DNA of 64,000 bases from F23-B02 sp946405205 (lineage in GTDB: Bacteria; Bacillota; Clostridia; Oscillospirales; Oscillospiraceae). The translations under genes were made by a program, and so were the position numbers. A model generated the notes under the pieces. That model was not told where the DNA came from and ran no database searches. It worked only from the letters and a program-made list of their open reading frames with translations. The DNA lies in contig CAMJGL010000007.1 in the NCBI GenBank assembly GCA_946405205.1, positions 26,121 through 90,120 of the forward strand. Direction: 5' to 3'. Below, piece after piece: positions 43,362 to 52,021 of the stretch (within the stretch, counting starts at the first letter, position 1; each line of letters opens with the position of its first letter).

Positions 43362-43400
43362 TTATTATATACGACAAGGTTTCAGAATGTCAACAATTTT

Positions 43401-43970
43401 TTATGCGGCCTTGAGGTCTTCGCCTCTGATGTACTTTTTGAGCGGCTTCCAGAGCAGCGCGCCGACAACGAGGCAGATGACCATGTCGATGACCATATAG
43501 CTGCCGTTATACAGAGCGGAGTAGAACCACGGCGTGGTCATGGTCAAGCCGAAAAACTCCGGCGGCATATATTCGGCCCAAACTGTCGCGCCGACGACGT
43601 AGTGCACGAGAAATCTTGCGCAGGAGCCGACGACGGTGCCGATGAAGAAGCCGTATTCCTTCTTGCTGAAGGCTCCGGCGATGCCCAGAACGGAGAAGGC
43701 AAGGATATAGTCGCCGATGATGGACTGCCAGCCCCATGCATATGCTCCGTCGAGCAGGAGCTGCAGGATGCTGTAGGTTATGCTCGCCAGCATGCCCGGA
43801 CCGAAGCCCCAGCGGGCGCAGTACAGGAATATGGGCAGCATGCCCACGGTGATCGAGCCGCCCTGCGGCAGCTCAAAAAGCTTGAGGTAGCTGAGCACCT
43901 GCGCCAGCGCCACGAAAACGGCGCCCTCGCACAGTGCGCGGAGCTTGAGATGTGATTTTCCGTTGCTCAT
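43401..43970 (-). CDS. thiT: Thiamine ECF transporter S-component ThiT
   Basis: 189 residues from ATG 43970 (AAAGGAG 8 bp upstream). Six hydrophobic segments; the conserved thiamine-site region WGWQSIIGDYILAF and GSITVGMLPIFLYCARWG are visible. Imports thiamine with the shared EcfAAT module, which is not encoded here. A TPP riboswitch with an attenuator precedes it, so the assignment is strong. Confidence 0.95.
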   Translation of the reverse strand: MSNGKSHLKLRALCEGAVFVALAQVLSYLKLFELPQGGSITVGMLPIFLYCARWGFGPGMLASITYSILQLLLDGAYAWGWQSIIGDYILAFSVLGIAGAFSKKEYGFFIGTVVGSCARFLVHYVVGATVWAEYMPPEFFGLTMTTPWFYSALYNGSYMVIDMVICLVVGALLWKPLKKYIRGEDLKAA

Positions 43971-43991
43971 GATTATTTCTCCTTTCAAACG

Positions 43992-44020
43992 AAAAAACCG
44001 CGCTGCCGGAGCAGAGCGGT
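43992..44020 (-). terminator. Attenuator terminator of the TPP riboswitch
   Basis: On the minus strand ACCGC...GCGGT with inner GC pairs, then TTTTTT, between aptamer and thiT start. Consistent with TPP-dependent transcription termination. Confidence 0.75.
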
Positions 44021-44051
44021 CATAGGAAAACGATAAAAAATCCGATTTTCG

Positions 44052-44139
44052 TTTCCTACGCCGGCATTACCCGGATCAGGTTCAAGGGTGGCGGAGATTC
44101 AATTCTCTCCGTCTCAGCCGGGAAAACCCAGCCCCCCTA
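44052..44139 (-). promoter_or_regulatory. TPP riboswitch (THI element) upstream of thiT
   Basis: On the minus strand the conserved parts appear in order: GGGGGCTGG, GGCTGAGA, then CCTTGAACCTGATCCGGGTA followed by ATGCCGGCGTAGGAAA. This is the full THI-box core. Binds thiamine pyrophosphate and should reduce thiT expression via the downstream attenuator. Confidence 0.96.
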
Positions 44140-44175
44140 TAACAATATGGATATTAATATTTTTGTCGGAGTTTG

Positions 44176-44703
44176 TCAATGCCTCATGACGAACTCGGCG
44201 AAAAATTTTTGCTTGGGCAGATAGGTCATGAGCGGCAGGCCGATGACGAACATCACACCCAGCTCGCCCAGAGCCACCTCCCCGGCAAACAGGGCGAAAG
44301 CGCCGAACTCTTTAAGCGGGTTGAGCCCCGCAAGGGCGATGGTGAGCGTCGCGCCGACGATAATACCGTTCCAGACGACAGGCATGAGGCAGGCGAGAAA
44401 CTTGCTCTTTATCCCGCCGTTGCCGCGCATACCGCAGAGGGCGACTCCGGCGCAGGCTATGAGCGTTGCCAACGAGCCGAACACTATATCAAGTATCCCC
44501 GCGGCGCTTGCGAGATTTGCTATCATGCAGCCGAAGAAAAGCCCCCACGCGGTGTAGGGCAGGAAATACGGCAGGATGCACAGCACCTCGGATACGCGAA
44601 ACTGCAGCGGTCCGTAGCTTATCGGCGCGAGCGCCATCGTCAGCGCCGCGTACAGTGCGCCGATAACGGCGGCGGTCACAAGTCTTTTAACTTTAATGTT
44701 CAT
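44176..44703 (-). CDS. queT: Queuosine precursor ECF transporter QueT
   Basis: 175 residues from ATG 44703 (GGAGG 6 bp upstream), a start inside the last codons of queH. Six hydrophobic segments, with the QueT-type segments APISYGPLQFRVSEVLCILP and TAWGLFFGCMIANL. S-component that imports queuosine precursors. The 11-bp overlap with queH shows coupling. Confidence 0.92.
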   Translation of the reverse strand: MNIKVKRLVTAAVIGALYAALTMALAPISYGPLQFRVSEVLCILPYFLPYTAWGLFFGCMIANLASAAGILDIVFGSLATLIACAGVALCGMRGNGGIKSKFLACLMPVVWNGIIVGATLTIALAGLNPLKEFGAFALFAGEVALGELGVMFVIGLPLMTYLPKQKFFAEFVMRH

Positions 44704-45319
44704 TCTTATCCTCCGCATTCATTGAAAACACACAGCCGCAGTACTCCTGGCGGTACAGGCCGTACTTCTCCGAAAGGATTATCGATCGGTGGTTGCCCTC
44801 CCGCTTTTTAAACTCCGAAGGAAGCCAGCGCACGCCGTACCTCTCCTCCGCCTGACGGCCTATGGCGTTTATCGCGACGGCGTCCTTGCGGGAGGATACG
44901 GTGAGGGTGGTGCAGAACCAGTCAAAGCCCAGCTCCGCGGCAGTCTTCGCCGTCTCCTCAAGGCGTATGCGGAAGCATTCAAGGCAGCGCGCGCCCTCCT
45001 CGGGCTCGTTCTCAAGTCCCTTTATGCGGCTCATGTAATCCTCGCTGCGCCAGGGGCGCTCCAAAAGCTGCGCGTGTATCCCGTCGTTGTCAAGGCAGGC
45101 CAAAAGCTTCTTTTGAGTCTCGAGCCTCTTTTCAAATTCCTTTTCGGGCCAGAGGTTCGGGTTATACCAGAGCACCGTGACCTCGAAATTCTTTGCCAGA
45201 AGCTCTATCACCGAGCTTGAGCAGGGGCCGCAGCAGCTATGCAGCAGCAGGCGCGGCTTCGTATCCCCGAGCTGCGCGATTATCCTGTCATATTTTCTGA
45301 AGAAATTTTCTCTGTTCAT
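44693..45319 (-). CDS. queH: Epoxyqueuosine reductase QueH
   Basis: 208 residues. Family motif LLHSCCGPCSSSVIELL, CLECFRIRLEETA and C-terminal CGCVFS supply cysteines for the Fe-S and metal centre. Reduces epoxyqueuosine to queuosine in tRNA. Operon with queT makes a salvage unit: import and final maturation step. Confidence 0.94.
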   Translation of the reverse strand: MNRENFFRKYDRIIAQLGDTKPRLLLHSCCGPCSSSVIELLAKNFEVTVLWYNPNLWPEKEFEKRLETQKKLLACLDNDGIHAQLLERPWRSEDYMSRIKGLENEPEEGARCLECFRIRLEETAKTAAELGFDWFCTTLTVSSRKDAVAINAIGRQAEERYGVRWLPSEFKKREGNHRSIILSEKYGLYRQEYCGCVFSMNAEDKNEH

Positions 45320-45402
45320 GGTGCATCATTATATATATTTATTTTTTCTATGTCAACATCGTACTGCCGGACGGGTTTGTTTTGAATTTGCGCTACTTGT
45401 AC

Positions 45403-45431
45403 TTGTAATCCCCGCGGTCATGTATTAAAAT
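45403..45431 (+). promoter_or_regulatory. Promoter of the SLH metallophosphoesterase gene
   Basis: TTGTAA (45403-45408), 17-bp spacer, TAAAAT (45426-45431), 50 bp before the start codon. Confidence 0.6.
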
Positions 45432-45480
45432 GGTATTATTAAATAAAAAAACAAAAATCAATAGTGAAGGAGAATAAGCT

Positions 45481-48210
45481 ATGGCAAAAACCACCCGCAT
45501 ACGGCGTTTTCTCTCCGTGCTTCTCGTTCTCGTCATGGCCTGCACGCTGGTCCTGCCCGCGCTGGCAGCCGAAGACGACGGCGGAAAGTACGAAAAAAGC
45601 CTGAAGATCGCCGTACTCAGCGACATACACTATATGTCGCCCACCATGATCAAGGACACCGAGGACTTCACCACAGCCCTCAACAGCGACCGCAAGATGC
45701 TCACGGAGAGCGACGCGATAAACCTTGAGCTGCTGGACGCAGTCAGGGAAGACAGGCCCGATGTGCTGCTTGTCTCCGGCGACCTCACCAAGGACGGCGA
45801 GCTTGAGTGCCATCAGGTCATCGCCGAGCGCCTGCAGCAGCTTGAAAAGGACGTGCCCGGCCTGAAGGTCTACGTCATCAACGGCAACCACGACGTCCGC
45901 AACAAAAACGCGATGAACTTCAACACCGCCGACGGCGCCGCCGTTCCGGCCACTCGCACCGAGCCTGCCGATTTTGCCGAGGTATACGACTTTGTATATT
46001 CCGACGACAGCATCATCGCGCGCTTTACTCCCCCCGAGGGCAAGGAGTCCGGTCAGCTCTCCTATGCCGCGCAGATCGCGGACGGCGTTACTCTCGTCGC
46101 TATGGACACCTGCTGCTACAGCGCCGACAATAACTCCAAGGGGCAGGTCGAGCATGAGACCCGCGGCGAGATGAGCCCCGAGCTCGAGGCGTGGGCGATC
46201 GAGCAGGTATCCGCTGCCAAGGCACGCGGCGACCGCGTCATCGGCCTTTCCCACCACGGCTTTGTCCCCCACTTCTCCATGGAGCCCGACATTCTCTCCA
46301 TGTATCTTGTTGAGGACTATGATCGTATCGCGGCCGAGCTTGCCGACGCGGGCATGGAGCTTGTGTTCACCGGGCATATGCACGCGCAGGATATCGCCAA
46401 GCTCACCACCGAAAGCGGCAATACCATGTATGATATCGAGACCGGCTCCGGCCTTACATACCCCTCTCCCGTCCGCTTTGTCGAGCTGCGCGAGACCGAG
46501 GGCAGCATGATCGTGAACGTCACGACCAAAAACCACGTCGGCCCCATCACCTTTACCGATCCCGCGACCGGCGAGGAGCGCAGCATCGACGATCTCACCG
46601 AATACGGACGCACCCTCGGCTTCACCGAGGATATGCTCGCCACCGTCGCCGGGACCTTCCTCGGAGACTTCCTGAAAAAATTCGTTGTCGTTGACGACGG
46701 CATCGTAGCCTGGATGAACGCAAGGATCATCGCCGATATTCAGGAAATCGTCCGCGAGATCACCAATATCCCCGTCACCGGGGACAAGAACCTCCTTGAC
46801 GCCGTGAACTACATCTACCAGAGCCATCTGGGCGGCGAAGACGACGGCAACTACCCCGATTGGGTGCAGACCGGTCTTGACAAGATCGAAAGCGGCGAGA
46901 TCCTCAACGAGATCCTCCGCATCGTCAAGTCCCACGCCTTCGGCGACGCGGCCGCTTCCGTTCAGTTCGACAACATCTTCACCAAGGCCGTCAAGGACAG
47001 GATCAACAAGCTCATCCTTGACATCGCCGACTCCATGGGCAGGGACACGAACTTCCCCACCGACAATGACGCGGTCATCGTCCTCGGCGGCGGCGTGACC
47101 CTCACCGCCGTTCCCGTAAGCTGCGGCAAGAACGTGCTCAGCGCACCGGCGGCCGTCACATCCGACAGCCTCGTTGTGTTCCCCACCGAGATCATGATGC
47201 GCGAGCTGGGCGCCGAAGGCAAGACCGTCACGATAGACGGCTCGGCCGCCAAAGCCTCCGTTCTCGAGGTCTGGGGCCGCGGCATGACCGCGCTCTCGCA
47301 GGCGGCTAAGGTTGAGTTCAAAACCGCTGACGGCAGCGCCGCATTTGATACCGCGGATATCGCAAAGGGCGCTGACTTCACCGTCTCCATAGGCACGCCC
47401 GAGCTCAACGCGGCACAGAAGCGCGCTCTCGGCAGCCAGCTTGACAGCGCCTCTGTCTTCGTCGTGAACGCCGCCGTGGGCGGTGAGGCCGTAAATGCCG
47501 GCTGCACCGCGAGCGTTCCCTATACCGTGGGTGCAAACGAAAGCTCCAACACCCTTGCCGCTGTCAGCATCGGCTCAGACGGCGCCATCGTCTGCGCCGG
47601 CGGCGGATACTCCAAGGGTCTCTACACCTGCAATACGAAAGCAGGTCTTGCCAACGCGCTCATCCGCTTCCCCTTCTTCGACATTCCCGATGACTACTGG
47701 TGCTACGGCGACATAGCCTACGCATACAACAACGAGCTTTTCAAGGGCACGTCCGAAAACGCCTTCTCCCCCAAAGTCACCATGACCCGCGGGATGCTGG
47801 TAACGGTGCTCTGGCGCATGGAGGGACAGCCCGAGGCCGAGCCCGCTTCCTTTGCCGATACTCAGGGCGTCTGGTGCAGCGCGGCGGTCGACTGGGCGGC
47901 GGCAAACGGCATAGTCAAGGGCTTTGACGAAAATACCTTCGCCCCCAACGCCACCATAACCCGCGAGCAGATGGCGGCGATACTCTACCGCTACGCGGCG
48001 TACAAGAGCGTCGATGTCAGCGCCTCCGCCGACATCAGCGGCTTTGACGATTACAGCAGCGTTTCCCTCTTTGCACGCGATGCGATGTCATGGGCAAACG
48101 CCGAGGGCATCATAAACGGCGATAACAACAATCTCATGCCCAAAGACGGCGCGACCCGCGCACAGGTCGCGGCGATACTTCACCGCTACATTGAGACTTG
48201 CCTCTACTAA
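45481..48210 (+). CDS. Secreted calcineurin-like metallophosphoesterase with SLH domains
   Basis: 909 residues. Signal peptide 1-30 (LVLPALA|A). The phosphoesterase domain (about 38-310) has all metal motifs: VLSDIHY, VSGDLTKDG, INGNHDVR, SHHG and TGHMHAQD. A roughly 400-residue middle part of mixed helix and beta strands is unassigned. Three SLH repeats (about 735-909; FKGTSENAFSPKVTMTRGML) anchor it to the surface. Probably hydrolyses extracellular phosphoesters. The SLH repeats closely resemble those of the lysozyme at 34122. Ribosome binding site GAAGGAG. Confidence 0.92.
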   Translation: MAKTTRIRRFLSVLLVLVMACTLVLPALAAEDDGGKYEKSLKIAVLSDIHYMSPTMIKDTEDFTTALNSDRKMLTESDAINLELLDAVREDRPDVLLVSGDLTKDGELECHQVIAERLQQLEKDVPGLKVYVINGNHDVRNKNAMNFNTADGAAVPATRTEPADFAEVYDFVYSDDSIIARFTPPEGKESGQLSYAAQIADGVTLVAMDTCCYSADNNSKGQVEHETRGEMSPELEAWAIEQVSAAKARGDRVIGLSHHGFVPHFSMEPDILSMYLVEDYDRIAAELADAGMELVFTGHMHAQDIAKLTTESGNTMYDIETGSGLTYPSPVRFVELRETEGSMIVNVTTKNHVGPITFTDPATGEERSIDDLTEYGRTLGFTEDMLATVAGTFLGDFLKKFVVVDDGIVAWMNARIIADIQEIVREITNIPVTGDKNLLDAVNYIYQSHLGGEDDGNYPDWVQTGLDKIESGEILNEILRIVKSHAFGDAAASVQFDNIFTKAVKDRINKLILDIADSMGRDTNFPTDNDAVIVLGGGVTLTAVPVSCGKNVLSAPAAVTSDSLVVFPTEIMMRELGAEGKTVTIDGSAAKASVLEVWGRGMTALSQAAKVEFKTADGSAAFDTADIAKGADFTVSIGTPELNAAQKRALGSQLDSASVFVVNAAVGGEAVNAGCTASVPYTVGANESSNTLAAVSIGSDGAIVCAGGGYSKGLYTCNTKAGLANALIRFPFFDIPDDYWCYGDIAYAYNNELFKGTSENAFSPKVTMTRGMLVTVLWRMEGQPEAEPASFADTQGVWCSAAVDWAAANGIVKGFDENTFAPNATITREQMAAILYRYAAYKSVDVSASADISGFDDYSSVSLFARDAMSWANAEGIINGDNNNLMPKDGATRAQVAAILHRYIETCLY

Positions 48211-48232
48211 ATCAATAAAACAAAGCAAAAAA

Positions 48233-48266
48233 CGGCGCGGTCTTTTGACCGCGCCGCCGGCTTTTT
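48233..48266. terminator. Terminator of the metallophosphoesterase gene
   Basis: CGGCGCGGTC / GACCGCGCCG, 4-base loop, followed shortly by T5. Confidence 0.85.
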
Positions 48267-48321
48267 ATGAGCCGATTACAGGGGGTGAGAGTCTGCACCG
48301 TGGTGCCGATTAAAAGATATA

Positions 48322-48855
48322 TCAGTCGCGGTCGATGTCGGTGATGACCGCGTAGCCTGATTTCGCGTTTACGTCAACCTCGTACTCGACGCCGTTGTAT
48401 CTGAGCTCGACCTCATAGTGATACACGGCGTTTTTCAGGCCGTCGCGGGTATCGAGGTCGCGGTCGACGTCGTGAACGACGAAGTCGATGTTTTCGTCGG
48501 CGCTGATGTATTCGATAACGCAGTCCTTTGCGATGTCGACGGCCTGCTCCCTGCTTATCGCCGCAGACGACTTGGCCGCGGGTATCGCCGTTCCGAAGAT
48601 ATAGCCGCAGACGCCGCAGGCTATGACCGCGAGGACGCACAGCACGACCACGATCGTGCGTATCGTCGATCTCAGGCTGAACTTTTTGCGCGCGGCCTTG
48701 ACGGTCGCCTCGTCGGCAAGCTCTATCTCAGGGCTTTTCACGGCGGGCTCGTCGAGGATTTGGCTTATCCGGTGTATCTTATCCTCCACATAGGCTTTTT
48801 CCTCCTCGGTCGCCGTTCCGTCCTGAACCTTTTTGTACAGTTCCTCAAAATCCAT
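48322..48855 (-). CDS. Putative anti-sigma factor with PepSY-like domain
   Basis: 177 residues: short acidic helical N terminus (cytoplasmic, possible sigma-binding), one membrane helix (about 66-92) and an outer C-terminal domain of PepSY type (SREQAVDIAKDCVIEYISAD...VYHYEVELRYNGVEYEVDV). Lies 2 bp after an ECF sigma factor gene. Pairing implies it restrains that sigma factor; the role is inferred from context. Confidence 0.75.
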   Translation of the reverse strand: MDFEELYKKVQDGTATEEEKAYVEDKIHRISQILDEPAVKSPEIELADEATVKAARKKFSLRSTIRTIVVVLCVLAVIACGVCGYIFGTAIPAAKSSAAISREQAVDIAKDCVIEYISADENIDFVVHDVDRDLDTRDGLKNAVYHYEVELRYNGVEYEVDVNAKSGYAVITDIDRD

Positions 48856-48857
48856 TT

Positions 48858-49352
48858 CTATCCTCCTAAATACTTTTTCAGATTTTCTCTTGCGCGGTAT
48901 AAAAGTACCTTCACATTGCTCTCGCTTTTGCCCGTCGCTTCGGCGGCCTCGCGCACGGTAAGGCCGCTGAAATAAAACAGGGTGATGACCTCTCTCTGCG
49001 GCTCCGGCAGGTGTCCTATCGCCTGATAGAGCGCCCTGTACTCCTCCTGCCGGATTATCGTCTCAAGAAACTCCTCGTCGCTGCTTGAAAGCTCCTCGGG
49101 GATCTCTCCGCCGCTCATGTGCTTTTGCTTCCGGCATATGGAGTAATACTCGTTGCGGCACACCGACAGCAGCCACGGCTTAAAGCTCTTTATGCTGTCG
49201 TCGGCGCTTTCGAGGGCCTTGAAGAACGCTGTGGATACCACATCCTCGGCAGTCTCCCTGCTGTGGCAGAGCGAAAGGGTGTATAGCAGAGCCTCGTTAT
49301 AGTATTTTCTGAACAATTCGTCGATTATATCTGTTTTCACTGTTTGCCCCAT
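48858..49352 (-). CDS. ECF-type RNA polymerase sigma factor
   Basis: 164 residues. Region 2 (LFRKYYNEALLYTLSLCHSR, then AFFKALESAD...FKPWLLSVCRNEYY) and region 4 (LPEPQREVITLFYFSGLTVR, EAAEATGKSESNVKVLLYRA). Directs transcription of a stimulus-specific regulon. Operon with a membrane anti-sigma-like protein; a PepSY-like small protein is just upstream. Confidence 0.92.
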   Translation of the reverse strand: MGQTVKTDIIDELFRKYYNEALLYTLSLCHSRETAEDVVSTAFFKALESADDSIKSFKPWLLSVCRNEYYSICRKQKHMSGGEIPEELSSSDEEFLETIIRQEEYRALYQAIGHLPEPQREVITLFYFSGLTVREAAEATGKSESNVKVLLYRARENLKKYLGG

Positions 49353-49375
49353 TCTCTGCCGAACGGCTTATCATC

Positions 49376-49594
49376 TTATGCCGCTGCCTTTTCGTACTCT
49401 GTCACGCCGGGCTCGACCGGCTCGAAGCTGAAGCCGAGCACCTCCGCGCTCTCCGCGTCCACATACGCCTCGTAGCTGAGATAGTCCGTGCGGAAGGCTA
49501 TCTCGAAGAGGCCTCCTCTGCGCACAGCCGTCAGGTTATATATTTCGGAGTTTACACCGGCGCAATCCATCACTGCATTAATTATCTTTTTCAT
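49376..49594 (-). CDS. Small PepSY-like protein
   Basis: 72 residues from ATG 49594 (AAAGGAAG upstream). Pattern FEIAFRTDYLSYEAYVDAESAEVLGF is one PepSY-like unit. No signal peptide. Located 23 bp upstream of the sigma factor gene on the same strand, so possibly in its operon. Function unknown. Confidence 0.6.
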   Translation of the reverse strand: MKKIINAVMDCAGVNSEIYNLTAVRRGGLFEIAFRTDYLSYEAYVDAESAEVLGFSFEPVEPGVTEYEKAAA

Positions 49595-49757
49595 TTTCTT
49601 TCTTCCTTTCCGCAAATGATCCGTTTCGTTTGCTTTCGACTAATAGATGCACGGGCTTCGGGAAAGGTTACAGGATATGCGAAAAAATTTTTTAAAAGTA
49701 TATCAGCCGCGGGGAGCTAAGTCAAACGGCCGCAGGGAAGTTGAACTTATATTTGTA

Positions 49758-49786
49758 TTGATTAAGGGGGCTTAAGGTGATAATGT
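49758..49786 (+). promoter_or_regulatory. Promoter of the M20 amidohydrolase gene
   Basis: TTGATT (49758-49763), 17-bp spacer, TAATGT (49781-49786). Confidence 0.5.
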
Positions 49787-49827
49787 AATAGGCAGAACGA
49801 TATCAAAGCAGAAAAGGAGTAATTTCA

Positions 49828-51015
49828 TTGGATTATCTGAAACGGTCGGTTGAGCTGTTTGAAGAGACAACAGCCAACAGGCGATATCTGCATCAAAACC
49901 CCGAGGTCGGCATGGAGCTTCCGAACACCTCGGCATTTATCCGGGACAGGCTTACGGAGATGGGCTATGCCCCGAAGCTCTGCGGCGGCTGCGGCGTCGT
50001 GGCGACCGTCGGCAAGGCGGGCGGAAAAACGATACTGCTTCGCAGCGACATGGACGCCCTTCCCATGCGTGAGGAAAGCGGTCTGCCCTTTGCCAGCTCC
50101 TGCGACGCGGCCCACACCTGCGGACACGACTGCAACGCGGCTCAGCTTCTGACGGCGGCAAAGCTTCTCAAGGAGAACGAGGACGCACTCGCAGGCACTG
50201 TCAAGCTGATGTTCCAGCCCGCGGAGGAGGTTTTCCTCGGCGCCAAGGCCATGATAGCCGACGGCGTTCTTGAGGACCCGAAGCCCGACGCGGCGCTGAG
50301 CTTCCACGTCACCTCAGGACAGATGCCGCCCACGCTTTTTCTTTACAATTCCACCGGCACCATGATGAACTCAGTCGACGGCTTCAAGATCACGGTGCGC
50401 GGCAAGGGCTCGCACGGCGCATATCCCGAGCGGAGCGTTGACCCCATAAACATCGCCGTCCACATCTATCTGGCGCTGGAGGCCATCGTGGCGCGCGAGA
50501 TCACATCCACCCAGGCAAGCGTTATGACCGTCGGCATATTCAGCGCCGGCGACGCGTACAATATCATTCCCGAAACGGCGCAATTGCATGGCTCCATCCG
50601 CACCGATTCGCCCGAGCAGCGGGAGCTGCTTGTGCGCCGGATGAAGCAGGTCGCGGCCTCCGTCGCGGAGACCTACAACGGCAGCGCAGAGGTGGAGATG
50701 ATCGCCGAGGTGCCGCCGCTCATATGTGACCACGACGTAACGGAGAGCTTCGCCGGCTATATGAAGGAGCTGGACGTGCCCGGGCAGTTCGCCGTCGCCG
50801 ACCTCAAGGCCACGGCCTCCGACGATTTCGCCTGCGTTCTTGAGCGCATCCCCGGGGCATACATCTATCTGTCCGCCGGCTTTGCCGACCGTCCGGCAAC
50901 CCAGCAGCACAGCCCGGACGTGCTGTTTAACGAGGAAGTGTTCCGCTTCGGCCCGGCATACATGGCCCACTGCGCCACGCGTTGGCTCGAGGACGCGGCA
51001 AAAAAGAGCCTCTGA
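49828..51015 (+). CDS. M20-family amidohydrolase (aminoacylase/hippurate hydrolase-like)
   Basis: 395 residues, TTG start with AAGGAG 8 bp upstream. Metal and catalytic motifs: RSDMDALPM, HTCGHDCNAAQLL, QPAEEVFLGAKAMI, a dimerisation domain (GKGSHGAYPE) and the late His region (HSPDVLFNEE). Dinuclear metal hydrolase that removes N-acyl groups from amino acids or related amides. Exact substrate unknown. Confidence 0.93.
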   Translation: MDYLKRSVELFEETTANRRYLHQNPEVGMELPNTSAFIRDRLTEMGYAPKLCGGCGVVATVGKAGGKTILLRSDMDALPMREESGLPFASSCDAAHTCGHDCNAAQLLTAAKLLKENEDALAGTVKLMFQPAEEVFLGAKAMIADGVLEDPKPDAALSFHVTSGQMPPTLFLYNSTGTMMNSVDGFKITVRGKGSHGAYPERSVDPINIAVHIYLALEAIVAREITSTQASVMTVGIFSAGDAYNIIPETAQLHGSIRTDSPEQRELLVRRMKQVAASVAETYNGSAEVEMIAEVPPLICDHDVTESFAGYMKELDVPGQFAVADLKATASDDFACVLERIPGAYIYLSAGFADRPATQQHSPDVLFNEEVFRFGPAYMAHCATRWLEDAAKKSL

Positions 51016-51045
51016 ATCTTCATTCAAATCTGTATAAAAACGGCA

Positions 51046-51071
51046 AAAGACCATGCTTTCGCATGGTCTTT
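51046..51071. terminator. Bidirectional terminator
   Basis: AAAGACCATGC / GCATGGTCTTT, 4-base loop, between the amidohydrolase and rpmE. Confidence 0.85.
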
Positions 51072-51090
51072 AAAAATGCCCAAAATAAAC

Positions 51091-51291
51091 TTACTTGATG
51101 CCGTACTTGCGGTTGAACTTATCAACGCGGCCGCTGGTGTCAACGAGCTTCTGCTTGCCGGTGTAGAAGGGGTGGCACTTGGAGCAGATCTCAACGCTGA
51201 TGCCGGGGCGGGTGGAGCCGGTCTCGATGGTGGCGCCGCAGGCGCACTTGATAACGGTGGGCTGATAGTTAGGATGGATTCCTGCCTTCAT
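51091..51291 (-). CDS. rpmE: 50S ribosomal protein L31 (zinc-binding form)
   Basis: 66 residues: MKAGIHPNYQPTVIKCACGA, SKCHPFYTGKQKLVDT, GRVDKFNRKYG. The cysteines (CAC and CSKC) mark the C+ zinc form. Lone gene. Confidence 0.96.
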   Translation of the reverse strand: MKAGIHPNYQPTVIKCACGATIETGSTRPGISVEICSKCHPFYTGKQKLVDTSGRVDKFNRKYGIK

Positions 51292-51449
51292 TGTTCATTT
51301 CTCCTCATCATAGGCTGTCTTGAGCACGCGGTGCGTGGTTACAAGACGCAAAGTGAATTGTAGCACACCGCAAAATATTTTGCAAGAACTTTTTTACGGC
51401 TTCGGGCTGACCTTTTTATTCATTTTTTATTAGTGCCCATTGGCAAGCG

Positions 51450-51481
51450 AAAAGGAGCAAGGCATATTTCAGCCTCGCTCC
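51450..51481 (-). terminator. Terminator after the small membrane protein gene
   Basis: GGAGCGAGGC / GCCTTGCTCC on the minus strand with an 8-base loop, followed by TTTTCG. Nothing else seen in 51292-51549. Confidence 0.65.
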
Positions 51482-51549
51482 TATCGGAGAGTATGTGCTG
51501 TTTGTTCGGCAATTGGAAGTTGTGAGTTCTCAAATATGCAATCCTTGAA

Positions 51550-51756
51550 TTATCCCCACATTAAAACTAGATAAATAATAAAAACCAAATAAATGCCTGT
51601 TACAATCAGCGCAGTAACAGCAAGCCCTTTTTGAGAACCGTTCAATGATCTATGCTTAAAAATCAGCAATGCCCCGCAGACGAGAAAAATCAGCGCACCA
51701 ATAACCATTGTGACTTCACTGACTAAAATATCAAGAAAACTAATTCCAACTTTCAT
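51550..51756 (-). CDS. Small two-helix membrane protein
   Basis: 68 residues with two hydrophobic helices (about 15-33 and 45-66), basic loop KHRSLNGSQKG between. GAGGAAC lies before the ATG. AT-rich compared with flanks. No family recognised. No gene seen between it and addA (51757-52021). Confidence 0.6.
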   Translation of the reverse strand: MKVGISFLDILVSEVTMVIGALIFLVCGALLIFKHRSLNGSQKGLAVTALIVTGIYLVFIIYLVLMWG

Positions 51757-52021
51757 AACAGTTCCTCATTTTGTCAAATTCAAGTTTGTCTAACCATTTC
51801 TTTATAAACACAGACGGGAAAATCGGCCAAAAACTTCAAATGGCAACTATATCATAGCGCGCTTCAGCTTATTTGTCTCACTCCAGAAATGAAAATTCAC
51901 AACATTTTTCAGCCTAAAATGCCTTTCAAGTCAAAGGAGATAGGTTTGTCCTTAAACTTGGAAAGCGGCATCTTTCAAAATGTATATTTTTGTTCACCAA
52001 TACTTATCCCGGACAGAAGCT

